Position numbers and translations under genes: made by a program. 64,000 bases of DNA, from positions 50,525-114,524 of the forward strand of contig CABUPU010000004.1 in the NCBI GenBank assembly GCA_902493595.1, in the 5' to 3' direction. The stretch comes from an uncultured Mycoplasma sp. GTDB taxonomy: Bacteria; Bacillota_I; Bacilli_A; RF39; UBA660. Numbering within the stretch: position 1 is the first letter of the stretch; every line of letters starts with the position of its first letter. Below are positions 17,669-25,674 of the stretch, piece after piece. The notes beneath the pieces are model-generated. The model saw only the letters and a list, made by a program, of their open reading frames with translations, was not told the DNA's origin and made no database searches.

Positions 17669-17680
17669 CAGATACTTATT
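17651..17680. terminator. Bidirectional terminator between FemAB and the HTH gene
   Basis: An 11-bp perfect stem (AATAAGTATCT with AGATACTTATT) closes an 8-nt loop. The FemAB stop (17666-17668) is in the loop, and the stop of the convergent HTH gene (17676-17678) is in the stem. Confidence 0.85.
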
Positions 17681-17867
17681 TTTGTAATAATAAATAAAGT
17701 TTTAAATATATAGAAATATCTTCATTATTATTTAATAAAATATTATATAAATCTATAGTCCTAATTCCCATTTTATATGCAATATCTACCATATTTATTT
17801 TATTACTAGCAATTAGTTTTAAACATCTATTAGATATATTAGTTATAAAATCATTTTTTTCTTTCAT
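17676..17867 (-). CDS. Small putative helix-turn-helix protein
   Basis: A 63-residue protein whose middle (KINMVDIAYKMGIRTIDLYNILLN) has the spacing of an XRE-like helix-turn-helix. No family match beyond that is claimed. The start chosen is the ATG at 17865-17867, preceded by GGAG at 7 nt spacing; an earlier in-frame ATG at 17877-17879 has no good site. It overlaps the extended frame of the upstream 342-residue gene, which suggests translational coupling. It could be a small regulator of the unknown operon. Confidence 0.55.
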   Translation of the reverse strand: MKEKNDFITNISNRCLKLIASNKINMVDIAYKMGIRTIDLYNILLNNNEDISIYLKLYLLLQK

Positions 17868-17960
17868 TAGTTTCTCCATAAATTACTTCATTTATTAATT
17901 TTTTATTTTTATTTATAAAATTAAAAGTTAAATCAATTATATTATTTTTATTACCAAAGG

Positions 17961-18989
17961 CTAATATATAAATATTATTATTATATTCAATGTTAGTGCT
18001 TGCTCACCCAAAGTATTAACTCTTATTATATAATTACTATCTATATTAACCTTTACTGGTTCAATACCTTTTTTATAGTCTAAATTACCCATCTGGAGTT
18101 TATTTAATAGTTCTATTGGTATATTTATATCTGTTAAGTTAATAACTTCATTAGGCATCTCAAATACGTTTTCTTTAGGGATAATTTTTTTACATTCTTC
18201 ATAAATATCATACATACTATCAAGTAATTTAGTTATTTCTTCATCCGAGGATATATTAGAGTTAATCATTATATCTAACTTTCTTTCGAGTGTTTGTAAA
18301 ACAGTTAATAAAGTAATAAAATTAACTTCAGGGTACATAGCATTATCAAAATCTAAATATGGTTTTGCAAGTGATAATATACTTACTACTGCTTCATTAT
18401 TTAAATAATCTTTATATAATAATTCATTACTTTTAAGAAATGCTATTATAGAAATATATTTTTCATTATGAAAAAAGTTCTCTTTTACTTTGTTATCTCT
18501 TTTTGGAAGTTCAACTTTAGAAAGAGATGCATCAAAATTATTCTCAACAGGTTTTCTTTTATTAGGTTTATAATTAGATAAAACTATATTTATTTCACTA
18601 ATAGAAAATTTATGTTTCATCATAAATTTAGTTATAAATGAATAATCAAGTGATCCATTATCAAAATCCTCTTTTAGATCAGATAGTTCATAATATCTTT
18701 TATCAACATTTTCAAAAATAGAATTATTTAATATTGTTGATATAATAGAATCATATAGTGAAAATTCATAATAATCTTTTTCTGTTAAATTTTTACCCTC
18801 TATAATTAAATTTCTAAAATCATTTTTAAAGTATTTATTATTTTCAGGGTAGTCTAAAAGAGGATATAATTTTTTTATATCCATCGAAGAAGTAAACTTT
18901 TTTAATATACCTAAAAAATTTAATTCGGATAAAATCTCTTTATAATACTCTAATAAATAATTATTAAATTTGTCCATTGTATTTGTCAT
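17961..18989 (-). CDS. Protein of unknown function, probably frameshifted near its 3' end
   Basis: I do not recognise this 342-residue, helix-rich, Lys/Asp/Asn-rich cytoplasmic-looking protein. It has no signal peptide or membrane helix. Near the C-terminus, after ...VNTLGEQALT, the annotated frame runs through a low-complexity AT tract into TAG (17961-17963). A shift of one base between 17990 and 18000 opens a further 46 sensible codons to a TGA at 17851-17853, containing YILAFGNKNNIIDLTF. That extended end reaches into the start of the downstream HTH gene, as expected for a coupled operon. Its promoter is TTGCAA-17-TAAAAT in the duplicated module just upstream. Confidence 0.6.
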   Translation of the reverse strand: MTNTMDKFNNYLLEYYKEILSELNFLGILKKFTSSMDIKKLYPLLDYPENNKYFKNDFRNLIIEGKNLTEKDYYEFSLYDSIISTILNNSIFENVDKRYYELSDLKEDFDNGSLDYSFITKFMMKHKFSISEINIVLSNYKPNKRKPVENNFDASLSKVELPKRDNKVKENFFHNEKYISIIAFLKSNELLYKDYLNNEAVVSILSLAKPYLDFDNAMYPEVNFITLLTVLQTLERKLDIMINSNISSDEEITKLLDSMYDIYEECKKIIPKENVFEMPNEVINLTDINIPIELLNKLQMGNLDYKKGIEPVKVNIDSNYIIRVNTLGEQALTLNIIIIFIY

Positions 18990-19010
18990 ATACTACTCTA
19001 CCCTAGATAA

Positions 19011-19072
19011 TTTTAACATAATATAATTAAAGTTGCAAATAAAAAAACCACGAAATTACTTCAGTGATTTTT
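19011..19072 (-). repeat. Terminator-promoter module, copy A
   Basis: The plus-strand block 19031-19058 is identical over 28 bp to 19724-19751, with further similarity on both sides. Read on the minus strand it contains an intrinsic terminator (stem 19046-19051 with 19064-19069, then a T-run) for the 189-residue gene. A promoter follows directly (TTGCAA, 17 bp, TAAAAT) for the 342-residue gene. Confidence 0.75.
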
Positions 19073-19107
19073 AAAATTTATTATACTTTTATATTTTTTA
19101 AATATGT

Positions 19108-19677
19108 TTAGTACCATTTTTGTAATTCGGGGTTTTCCCTATTTAATACTAATTTTTTTCCTTCCATTTTTGATGATTCATAGTACACATCACAAATACA
19201 GTCAAACTTTAACTCGTTATTACTACGACTTATTTTAACACCTCTTTTTTGAAACTCATTATATATTTTTCTTAAATTAAAACCAACAAATTTGTTTAAA
19301 ACTTCTTCCCATATATTATTTTTATATAAAATACTTCCTCTTACATCATGTTCTAAAGAATATTCCTTGTTAAGAATAGAAAAAAATCTTGTTTTATCAT
19401 TTTGTAAATTTGTAATTTTTAAAACATTATCAATCCCTTTAAAAGTTGATAAATATTTAATTCTATATACCTTTGGAATAGGATTTCCAGCATTTTTATA
19501 AAACCATTTTTGTAATTGCTTTATGTTATCAAAAAATAATGGGCTTTTTTTATAAGTACTTGTATGTGCTGGAATATAAACATCACTATTTATTTCATCA
19601 CTATAATAATACTCACCACCATCGTAAGATATTTCATAAGGAACAATATATAATAGTTCTATATCATTTTCATTCAT
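19108..19677 (-). CDS. Protein of unknown function (189 aa)
   Basis: I do not recognise this protein. It is soluble-looking, rich in Tyr, Lys, Asn and Glu, with no signal peptide or membrane helix. The N-terminal part reads like a short beta sheet (ELLYIVPYEISYDGGEYYYSDE), and a helix contains DNIKQLQKWFYKNAG. It has its own promoter (TTGCAA, 17 bp, TAAAAT) and terminator. Both lie in near-identical modules flanking the gene, so it may be a recent insertion or duplication product between tuf and the next unknown gene. Confidence 0.6.
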   Translation of the reverse strand: MNENDIELLYIVPYEISYDGGEYYYSDEINSDVYIPAHTSTYKKSPLFFDNIKQLQKWFYKNAGNPIPKVYRIKYLSTFKGIDNVLKITNLQNDKTRFFSILNKEYSLEHDVRGSILYKNNIWEEVLNKFVGFNLRKIYNEFQKRGVKISRSNNELKFDCICDVYYESSKMEGKKLVLNRENPELQKWY

Positions 19678-19702
19678 ACCAAAACCTTCTTTCTTGCACT
19701 AT

Positions 19703-19765
19703 ATTTTAACATATAATGGGTTGAGTTGCAAATAAAAAAACCACGAAATTAATCGTGATTTTTAG
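19703..19765 (-). repeat. Terminator-promoter module, copy B
   Basis: This copy holds the terminator of tuf (minus-strand stem 19753-19760 with 19739-19746, then seven T) and the promoter of the 189-residue gene (TTGCAA, 17 bp, TAAAAT). The 28-bp core 19724-19751 is identical to copy A. Confidence 0.75.
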
Positions 19766-19772
19766 TTATTCC

Positions 19773-20939
19773 TTATTTTAAAATTTCAGAAATAACACCA
19801 GCACCAACAGTTCTTCCACCTTCACGGATAGAGAATTTAGTACCTTTTTCAAGAGCTACTGGAGCAATTAGTTCAACAGTCATGTCAACTTTATCGCCAG
19901 GCATAACCATTTCAACACCAGCAGGTAGTTCAATAACACCTGTTACGTCAGTAGTTCTGAAATAGAATTGTGGTCTATAATTTGAGAAGAATGGAGTATG
20001 TCTTCCGCCTTCTTCTTTAGATAGAACATAAACACTTGCAGTGAATTTTGTATGAGGTGTAACGCTTCCTGGTTTAGCTAAAACTTGTCCACGTTCAACA
20101 TCATCTCTAGAAATACCACGAAGTAAAACTCCAGCGTTATCTCCAGCTTCAGCAAAGTCTAATGTTTTTCTAAACATTTCAATACCAGTTACAACTGATT
20201 TTTGAGTAGGTCTTAAACCAACGATTTCAACTTCGTCATTAAGTTTAAGAATACCTCTTTCAACACGACCAGTAACAACTGTACCACGTCCTGAAATAGT
20301 AAATACATCTTCAATACTCATTAAGAATGGTTTATCAGTATCTCTTACTGGTGATGGAATATATTCATCAACAGCAGCCATAAGGTCACGGATACTCTTT
20401 TCAGCTTCAGGATCTCCTTCAAGAGCCTTAAGAGCTGAACCTCTTATGATAGGACATTCAGTGTCATAACCATATTCTCCTAATAATTCTCTGATTTCCA
20501 TTTCTACTAAATCAAGTAATTCTGGATCATCAACTTGATCACATTTGTTCATGAAAACAACAATTTTAGGTACTCCAACTTGTCTAGCAAGTAAGATATG
20601 CTCTCTTGTTTGAGGCATAGGACCATCTGCAGCTGATACTACTAGAATAGCACCATCCATTTGAGCTGCACCAGTAATCATGTTTTTTACGTAGTCAGCA
20701 TGTCCTGGACAGTCAACGTGAGCATAGTGACGTTTTGCAGTCTCATACTCAACGTGTGCAGTATTAATAGTAATACCTCTTTCTCTTTCTTCTGGAGCTT
20801 TATCGATATCTGCATAATCAACAAATTTTCCAAAGTATTTAGTGATCGCAGCAGTTAATGTAGTTTTACCATGGTCTACGTGTCCAATAGTACCAATATT
20901 AACGTGTTCTTTTGAACGATCAAATTTTTCTCTTGCCAT
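19773..20939 (-). CDS. tuf: Elongation factor Tu
   Basis: EF-Tu delivers aminoacyl-tRNA to the ribosome. The G-domain motifs are intact: GHVDHGKTT (P-loop), RGITI (switch I), DCPGHADYV (switch II), NKCD and SAL. Domains 2 and 3 follow with GRGTVVTGRVERG and HTPFFSNYRPQFYFRTTDVTG. The 388 residues are a few fewer than usual. It is the last gene of the str cluster and also has its own promoter in the gap after fusA. Confidence 0.99.
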   Translation of the reverse strand: MAREKFDRSKEHVNIGTIGHVDHGKTTLTAAITKYFGKFVDYADIDKAPEERERGITINTAHVEYETAKRHYAHVDCPGHADYVKNMITGAAQMDGAILVVSAADGPMPQTREHILLARQVGVPKIVVFMNKCDQVDDPELLDLVEMEIRELLGEYGYDTECPIIRGSALKALEGDPEAEKSIRDLMAAVDEYIPSPVRDTDKPFLMSIEDVFTISGRGTVVTGRVERGILKLNDEVEIVGLRPTQKSVVTGIEMFRKTLDFAEAGDNAGVLLRGISRDDVERGQVLAKPGSVTPHTKFTASVYVLSKEEGGRHTPFFSNYRPQFYFRTTDVTGVIELPAGVEMVMPGDKVDMTVELIAPVALEKGTKFSIREGGRTVGAGVISEILK

Positions 20940-20968
20940 ATAATATTTTCCTCCTTTTCTACTATTAT

Positions 20969-20997
20969 ATTTTATCTAATGCTTGAAAAAATTTCAA
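20969..20997 (-). promoter_or_regulatory. Internal promoter for tuf
   Basis: TTGAAA (20992-20997), 17-bp spacer and TAAAAT (20969-20974) on the minus strand in the fusA-tuf gap. It would give EF-Tu extra transcription beyond the str operon. Confidence 0.6.
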
Positions 20998-21006
20998 GTA
21001 TTATTC

Positions 21007-23079
21007 TTAATTAACGCTGTTTTTCTTAATAATATCTTCAGCGATTGATTTTGGAACCTCTTCATAGTGGTCCATAAACATTGTAAATGTTCCTCTACCT
21101 TGAGTATTACTTCTTAAAGAAGTTGCATAACCAAACATTTCAGCAAGTGGAACCATTGCAACTATTGAAAGTGCATTTCCTCTTGATTCATTACCCATTG
21201 GTTTACCTCTTCTTGAAGTTAAGTCACCCATAACATTTCCTAAATATTCTTCAGGAACTACTACTTCAACCTTCATTATAGGTTCAAGAAGTACAGGTTT
21301 ACATTTATTTTTTGCTTCTTTTAAAGCTAGTGATGCAGCAACTTTGAAAGCCATTTCTGATGAGTCTACATCATGGTATGAACCATCAAATAATGTTGCC
21401 TTAACATCTACCATTGGATAACCAGCAAGGATACCACCAGCCATGGCCTCTTGTAATCCTTTATCTGTAACTGGAATATATTCTCTTGGAACTACTCCAC
21501 CAACGATAGCATCAACAAATTCATAACCTTTACCAGGATTTGGTTCAAATCTAACCCAAACATGTCCATATTGTCCACGTCCACCTGATTGTTTAATGTA
21601 TTTACCTTCACATTCACCCATTTGAGTAAGTGTTTCACGATAAGCAACTTGTGGTTTGCCAACATTACAATCAACGTTAAATTCTCTTCTCATTCTTTCA
21701 ACAAGAACGTCTAAGTGAAGTTCACCCATTCCTGAAATAACTGTTTGACCAGTTTCATGATCAGTATGATATTTAAATGATGGATCTTCACCAGCAAGTT
21801 TAGATAGCGCAGTTGCCATCTTATCTTGATCTGCTTTACTCTTAGGTTCAATAGCAAGGTCAATAACTGGTTCTGGAATTTCCATACCTTTTAAAATAAC
21901 TGGATTTTTTTCATCACATAGAGTGTCTGCAGTAGTAGTATCTTTTAAACCTACAGCAGCGGCAATTTCACCTGCATAAACACAATCAATTTCTTTTCTT
22001 GTATTTGCATGCATTTGTAAAATACGACCAACTCTTTCTTTTTCACCTTTTGTTGAATTTAGTACATAACTACCACTTGAAAGTTTACCAGAATAAACTC
22101 TAAAGAAAGTTAGTGTTCCAACAAATGGATCTGTCATAACTTTAAATGCTAAAGCAGTAAATGGTTCATTATCATCTGCTTTTCTTAATACATCGTTACC
22201 ATTTTTATCTACACATTCAGCTGCACCAATATCAAGTGGGCTTGGTAAATAATCAATAACAGCATCAAGAGCAAATTTAATACCCATATTAGCTTTTGCA
22301 CTACCTACAGTAACAGGGAAGAATTTAACTGCTAAAGTTCCTTTTCTTATTGCTCTTTTTACAAGATCAACAGATACTTCTTCACCCTCTAGGTATTTTT
22401 CCATTAATTCATCGTCAAATTCAGCAACTGCTTCAATAAGGTCAGTTCTTTTTTCTTCGATGAAATCTTTCATATCTTCAGGAACATCTGTTTCAGTATA
22501 ATTTTCATCTGCTGAACCATCATACATTAATGCCTTACGATTTAAAATATCAATAATACCTTTAAAATTAGATTCTGCTCCAATTGGCCATGCAATAGGT
22601 TTTGCATTAACACCAAGTCTTTTCTTAATTGTTTCAAGACTATATTCATAGTCAGCACCTAATTTATCCATCTTGTTAGCAAAAACAAGACGAGGTACAT
22701 TAAATTCAGTAGCTTGTCTCCAAACTGTTTCAGTTTGAGGTTCTACACCATTTTGAGCATCAAGTACAGTAACTGCACCATCAAGTACTCTTAAACTTCT
22801 TTCAACTTCAATTGTGAAGTCTACGTGACCTGGAGTATCAATAATATTAAGTCTATAACCTTTCCAATGTGCTGTTGTTGCAGCGGAAGTAATTGTTATA
22901 CCTCTTTCTTTTTCTTGATCCATCCAGTCCATTTGGCTCTCACCATCGTGAGTTTCACCAATTTTATGAATTTTACCAGTATGATATAAAACTCTTTCTG
23001 TAAATGTTGTTTTACCAGCATCTATGTGAGCCATTATACCAATATTTCTAGTTTTATCTAATGAAACATCTCTTGCCAT
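21007..23079 (-). CDS. fusA: Elongation factor G
   Basis: EF-G drives translocation on the ribosome. G motifs are present: AHIDAGKTT, RGITITSAATT, DTPGHVDFT and NKMDK. Domain IV has the characteristic GRGQYGHV and GGVVPREYIPV segments. The length of 690 residues is standard. It lies 6 bp after rpsG in the classic rpsL-rpsG-fusA-tuf order. Confidence 0.99.
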   Translation of the reverse strand: MARDVSLDKTRNIGIMAHIDAGKTTFTERVLYHTGKIHKIGETHDGESQMDWMDQEKERGITITSAATTAHWKGYRLNIIDTPGHVDFTIEVERSLRVLDGAVTVLDAQNGVEPQTETVWRQATEFNVPRLVFANKMDKLGADYEYSLETIKKRLGVNAKPIAWPIGAESNFKGIIDILNRKALMYDGSADENYTETDVPEDMKDFIEEKRTDLIEAVAEFDDELMEKYLEGEEVSVDLVKRAIRKGTLAVKFFPVTVGSAKANMGIKFALDAVIDYLPSPLDIGAAECVDKNGNDVLRKADDNEPFTALAFKVMTDPFVGTLTFFRVYSGKLSSGSYVLNSTKGEKERVGRILQMHANTRKEIDCVYAGEIAAAVGLKDTTTADTLCDEKNPVILKGMEIPEPVIDLAIEPKSKADQDKMATALSKLAGEDPSFKYHTDHETGQTVISGMGELHLDVLVERMRREFNVDCNVGKPQVAYRETLTQMGECEGKYIKQSGGRGQYGHVWVRFEPNPGKGYEFVDAIVGGVVPREYIPVTDKGLQEAMAGGILAGYPMVDVKATLFDGSYHDVDSSEMAFKVAASLALKEAKNKCKPVLLEPIMKVEVVVPEEYLGNVMGDLTSRRGKPMGNESRGNALSIVAMVPLAEMFGYATSLRSNTQGRGTFTMFMDHYEEVPKSIAEDIIKKNSVN

Positions 23080-23085
23080 AAATGC

Positions 23086-23553
23086 CTACCATCTATAGTG
23101 AGCAAATGCTTTATTAGCCTCTGCCATCTTATGAGTATCTTCTCTTTTTTTAACGGCTCCACCAACACCTTTTGCAGCGTCCATGATTTCATTAGCTAAA
23201 TTTACAGCCATGCCCTTTCCGTTTCTAAGTTTTGCATAATTAACAAGCCAACGAAGTGCTAACGCTTGACTTCTATCGTCAGAAATTTCGATTGGAACTT
23301 GGTAATTACTTCCACCAACTCTTCTTGATTTAACTTCAAGAGCTGGTCTAATATTTTCTAATGCTTTGTTATATACTTCAATTGGTTCTTCTTTAGTAGT
23401 TTTCTTAATTATATCAAATGCATCATATACAATAGTTTGAGCTGTTCCTTTTTTTCCATCTTTCATAATAGTATTAACAAGTCTTGTTACTACTTTTGAA
23501 TTATATACAGAATCTGGAAGAACATCTCTTTTTACTGCTCTTCTTTTACGCAT
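23086..23553 (-). CDS. rpsG: 30S ribosomal protein S7
   Basis: S7 nucleates assembly of the 30S head and contacts the E site. The protein has normal length (155 residues) and signature MRKRRAVKRDV...GKKGTAQTIVYDAF...VGGSNYQVPIE. The C-terminal THKMAEANKAFAHYRW is complete. Confidence 0.99.
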   Translation of the reverse strand: MRKRRAVKRDVLPDSVYNSKVVTRLVNTIMKDGKKGTAQTIVYDAFDIIKKTTKEEPIEVYNKALENIRPALEVKSRRVGGSNYQVPIEISDDRSQALALRWLVNYAKLRNGKGMAVNLANEIMDAAKGVGGAVKKREDTHKMAEANKAFAHYRW

Positions 23554-23578
23554 ACTTTTTTCTCCTTCTTTCTATTTA

Positions 23579-23986
23579 TTATTTTTTCTTTGTACCGTAT
23601 TTACTTCTACCTTGTTTACGGTCTTCAACTCCACGAGTATCTAGTGTACCACGAACAATGTGATATCTAACACCGATTAGGTCTTTAACACGACCACCAC
23701 GAACTAGTACTACGCTGTGTTCTTGTAAGTTATGTCCTTCACCTGGAATATATGCATCGATTTCTTTACCGTTAGATAATCTAACACGAGCATATTTTCT
23801 TAAAGCTGAGTTTGGTTTTTTAGGTGTTTTAGTACCTACTCTTGTACAAACTCCTCTTTTTTGTGGACTCTTATCGTTAGTTTGTTTTCTTTCAATAGTA
23901 TTAAATCCTACGTTTAGAACTGGACTTTTACTTTTTCTAGTTTTTTTACCACGATTTTTCTTAACAAGTTGATTAATTGTTGGCAT
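23579..23986 (-). CDS. rpsL: 30S ribosomal protein S12 with an unusual Ile in the KDLPG loop
   Basis: S12 sits at the decoding centre. The protein starts PTINQLVKKNRG and has the TPKKPNSALRK loop with the usual Lys residues. The second decoding loop reads RVKDLIGVRYH, where bacteria almost always have RVKDLPGVRYH. The codon is ATC in clear sequence (CTA ATC GGT). In Escherichia coli substitutions of this Pro are known to alter streptomycin response, including dependence. A lineage-specific natural variant is the likeliest explanation. Confidence 0.98.
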   Translation of the reverse strand: MPTINQLVKKNRGKKTRKSKSPVLNVGFNTIERKQTNDKSPQKRGVCTRVGTKTPKKPNSALRKYARVRLSNGKEIDAYIPGEGHNLQEHSVVLVRGGRVKDLIGVRYHIVRGTLDTRGVEDRKQGRSKYGTKKK

Positions 23987-24113
23987 CTAATTTTTCCTCC
24001 TTCCATTAACACACACCCTGGTGTATCAAATTACCTATTAAATTAGGTTCTACTTAAATAGAACCCAACAAAAATGCATAATTAATATATCAAAAAAATA
24101 TGTGATTTGTCAA
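23987..24113 (-). promoter_or_regulatory. str operon promoter and structured leader
   Basis: TTGACA (24108-24113), an 18-bp spacer and TATATT (24084-24089) on the minus strand form the promoter. The leader then carries a strong hairpin (GGTTCTA with TAGAACC) and a smaller ACACC/GGTGT hairpin before AAGGAGG and the rpsL start. The hairpins may be an autoregulatory site, but I cannot match them to a known S12/S7 leader. Confidence 0.6.
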
Positions 24114-24137
24114 CAAAAAAGTGACATTTTTTACATA

Positions 24138-24257
24138 TTATCCTATAGAATTATATAATACATATATATAATAAGCCGCTATAAGTAAAAAAATTAATAA
24201 ACATGCACTTATTATAAGCATAGTATTTAAACCCCATCCTTTATTATTTAATTTCAT
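24138..24257 (-). CDS. Microprotein with single membrane helix (39 aa)
   Basis: This tiny ORF starts with ATG overlapping the TGA of the 105-residue gene (ATGA overlap), with AGGA upstream. The product has a short polar N-terminus ending in NNKGWG, then a hydrophobic helix of about 23 residues, and a short tail. The KG-aromatic-then-helix pattern loosely resembles type IV prepilin-like N-termini, but the Glu at +5 is missing, so that reading is weak. Two coupled membrane genes of unknown function are the safe conclusion. Confidence 0.6.
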   Translation of the reverse strand: MKLNNKGWGLNTMLIISACLLIFLLIAAYYIYVLYNSIG

Positions 24258-24571
24258 TTGTTCCTTTCTAAATCTCTATCAAAAGATGTAAAAAACATAG
24301 TAAACTCTCTTGCATCAACAATTTTTGTATTTTTTAAATAATATTCTTTATATTTATAAAATAAGCCATAACATACTTTAGCATCTTCTTTATCATTTTC
24401 ACTAATATTTTTACTATTTAAACATACTAACGGTGTTTTATCAGTTTTAACACGATAATATTCATATATTGTAAAAGAAAACAAACATATAAAAACAATC
24501 ATTACTATTAATAATATTTTCTTTATTAATTTTACTTTCTTTACTACTTTTTCATTGCTATCATATTCCAT
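24254..24571 (-). CDS. Small single-pass membrane protein of unknown function
   Basis: A Lys-rich N-terminus, one membrane helix (residues about 18-38) and a charged extracytoplasmic domain with two Cys (CLNSKN, VCYGLF) make up a protein of 105 residues. The ATG at 24569-24571 was preferred over an upstream TTG because GGTGG lies 9 nt before it. It is translationally coupled to the microprotein downstream. I do not recognise a family. Confidence 0.6.
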   Translation of the reverse strand: MEYDSNEKVVKKVKLIKKILLIVMIVFICLFSFTIYEYYRVKTDKTPLVCLNSKNISENDKEDAKVCYGLFYKYKEYYLKNTKIVDAREFTMFFTSFDRDLERNK

Positions 24572-24627
24572 AACTATCAACCACCATATTAAGTATATGA
24601 TATTTTAAGAATTTTTTCAATATAATA

Positions 24628-24650
24628 AAAAAAAGCCATAAGGCTTTTCA
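24628..24650 (-). terminator. Terminator of the rplJ-rplL operon
   Basis: On the minus strand AAAAGCC pairs with GGCTTTT around a TTAT loop, followed by a T-run, just after the rplL stop codon. Confidence 0.8.
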
Positions 24651-24652
24651 AA

Positions 24653-25018
24653 TTACGCTAGTTCTACTTCAGCGCCAGCTTCAGTTAATTGAGCTTTAAT
24701 TGCTTCAGCATCAGCAGCAGGAATATTTTCTTTAATATTTCCACCTTTATCAGCTAAACCTTTTGCTTCAACTAATCCTAAACCAGTAAGTTCTTTAATG
24801 ATCTTAATAACTGCAATTTTGTTTCCACCAGCATTTTTAAGTACAACAGTTTTAGTACTTGGTCCTTCTTCTTTTGCTTCAGCAGGTGCAGCAGCAACAG
24901 CTACAGCAGAAGGGTCAACACCAAATTCTTCTTTCATTGCATCAACTAATTCTTTAACTTCAAGAATAGTCATTTCTTTTAATGAACTAATAAATTCATC
25001 TCTTGTTAATTTTGCCAT
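24653..25018 (-). CDS. rplL: 50S ribosomal protein L7/L12
   Basis: This stalk protein recruits translation factors. It has the N-terminal dimerisation helices, an Ala-rich hinge (about residues 40-52) and the globular C-terminal domain with KIAVIKIIKELTGLGLVEAKGLAD. The start codon overlaps the rplJ stop. Length is normal (121 residues). Confidence 0.98.
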   Translation of the reverse strand: MAKLTRDEFISSLKEMTILEVKELVDAMKEEFGVDPSAVAVAAAPAEAKEEGPSTKTVVLKNAGGNKIAVIKIIKELTGLGLVEAKGLADKGGNIKENIPAADAEAIKAQLTEAGAEVELA

Positions 25019-25518
25019 TAATTTTCCTCTCCTTCCATTTTTTCGGCATAAAGATTAAGTGCAATACTTAAATCTTTTACATAAGCAATCATTCCACTTG
25101 CAAGCATTGTTAATAGTCCTTCTCTTGATGGAATTGATGCGTATTCTTTAATTACATTCTTATCTGCAACTTTACCACTTATAACACCAACACGAATGTC
25201 TAGTTTATTATGATCTTTTGCATATTTAGAAATAATCTTAATTGGTTCTAATAAATCAGTACCAAATAAAATAGCATTAGGTCCTTCAAGGAATTCATCG
25301 ATATTAATATCAAGACTATCACAAGCAAGTTTTAACATAGTATTTTTATATACTCTAACTTCACTATTAACTTCTTTTAATTGATTACGAAGTTCAGTAA
25401 GTTCGCTTACAGTAAGTCCTTGATATGCAAAAATAATTACTGATTCACTATTTTTAATCTTATCAACGATTTCGCTTACAATTTGCTTTTTTTCATTTAG
25501 AATTTTTTCGCTTGCCAT
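25018..25518 (-). CDS. rplJ: 50S ribosomal protein L10
   Basis: L10 anchors L7/L12 dimers to the ribosome. The N-terminal KKQIVSEIVDKIKNSESVIIFAYQGLTV and RVYKNTMLKLA segments are typical, and the C-terminal helix for L12 binding ends in EKMEGEEN. An L10 leader RNA lies directly upstream. Confidence 0.98.
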   Translation of the reverse strand: MASEKILNEKKQIVSEIVDKIKNSESVIIFAYQGLTVSELTELRNQLKEVNSEVRVYKNTMLKLACDSLDINIDEFLEGPNAILFGTDLLEPIKIISKYAKDHNKLDIRVGVISGKVADKNVIKEYASIPSREGLLTMLASGMIAYVKDLSIALNLYAEKMEGEEN

Positions 25519-25540
25519 TTTTCCTCCTTATTTATTTTTA

Positions 25541-25640
25541 GAAAAAACTTCCCATGGGGAAGCTTTAAAAGATAACTTTCCCCTCGGTAGGAAATTAAGC
25601 CTTTTGGGCACCTACTGTCTTTGGCTCTCGTTTTTTCTAA
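25541..25640 (-). ncRNA. Ribosomal protein L10 leader
   Basis: The minus-strand leader shows the conserved Firmicutes L10 leader: GACAGTAGGTGC, then AAGGCTTAATTTCCTACCGAGG, then a terminal hairpin (CTTCCCCATGGGAAG) before rplJ. It lets the L10-L12 complex repress its own operon. Confidence 0.9.
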
Positions 25641-25645
25641 TTGCT

Positions 25646-25674
25646 ATTATAATACACTTTTAACTAAAAGTCAA
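25646..25674 (-). promoter_or_regulatory. Promoter of rplJ-rplL overlapping the rplA stop
   Basis: TTGACT (25669-25674), 17-bp spacer and a perfect TATAAT (25646-25651) on the minus strand. The -35 box uses the last codons of rplA, so L10/L12 can be made independently of L11/L1. Confidence 0.8.
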
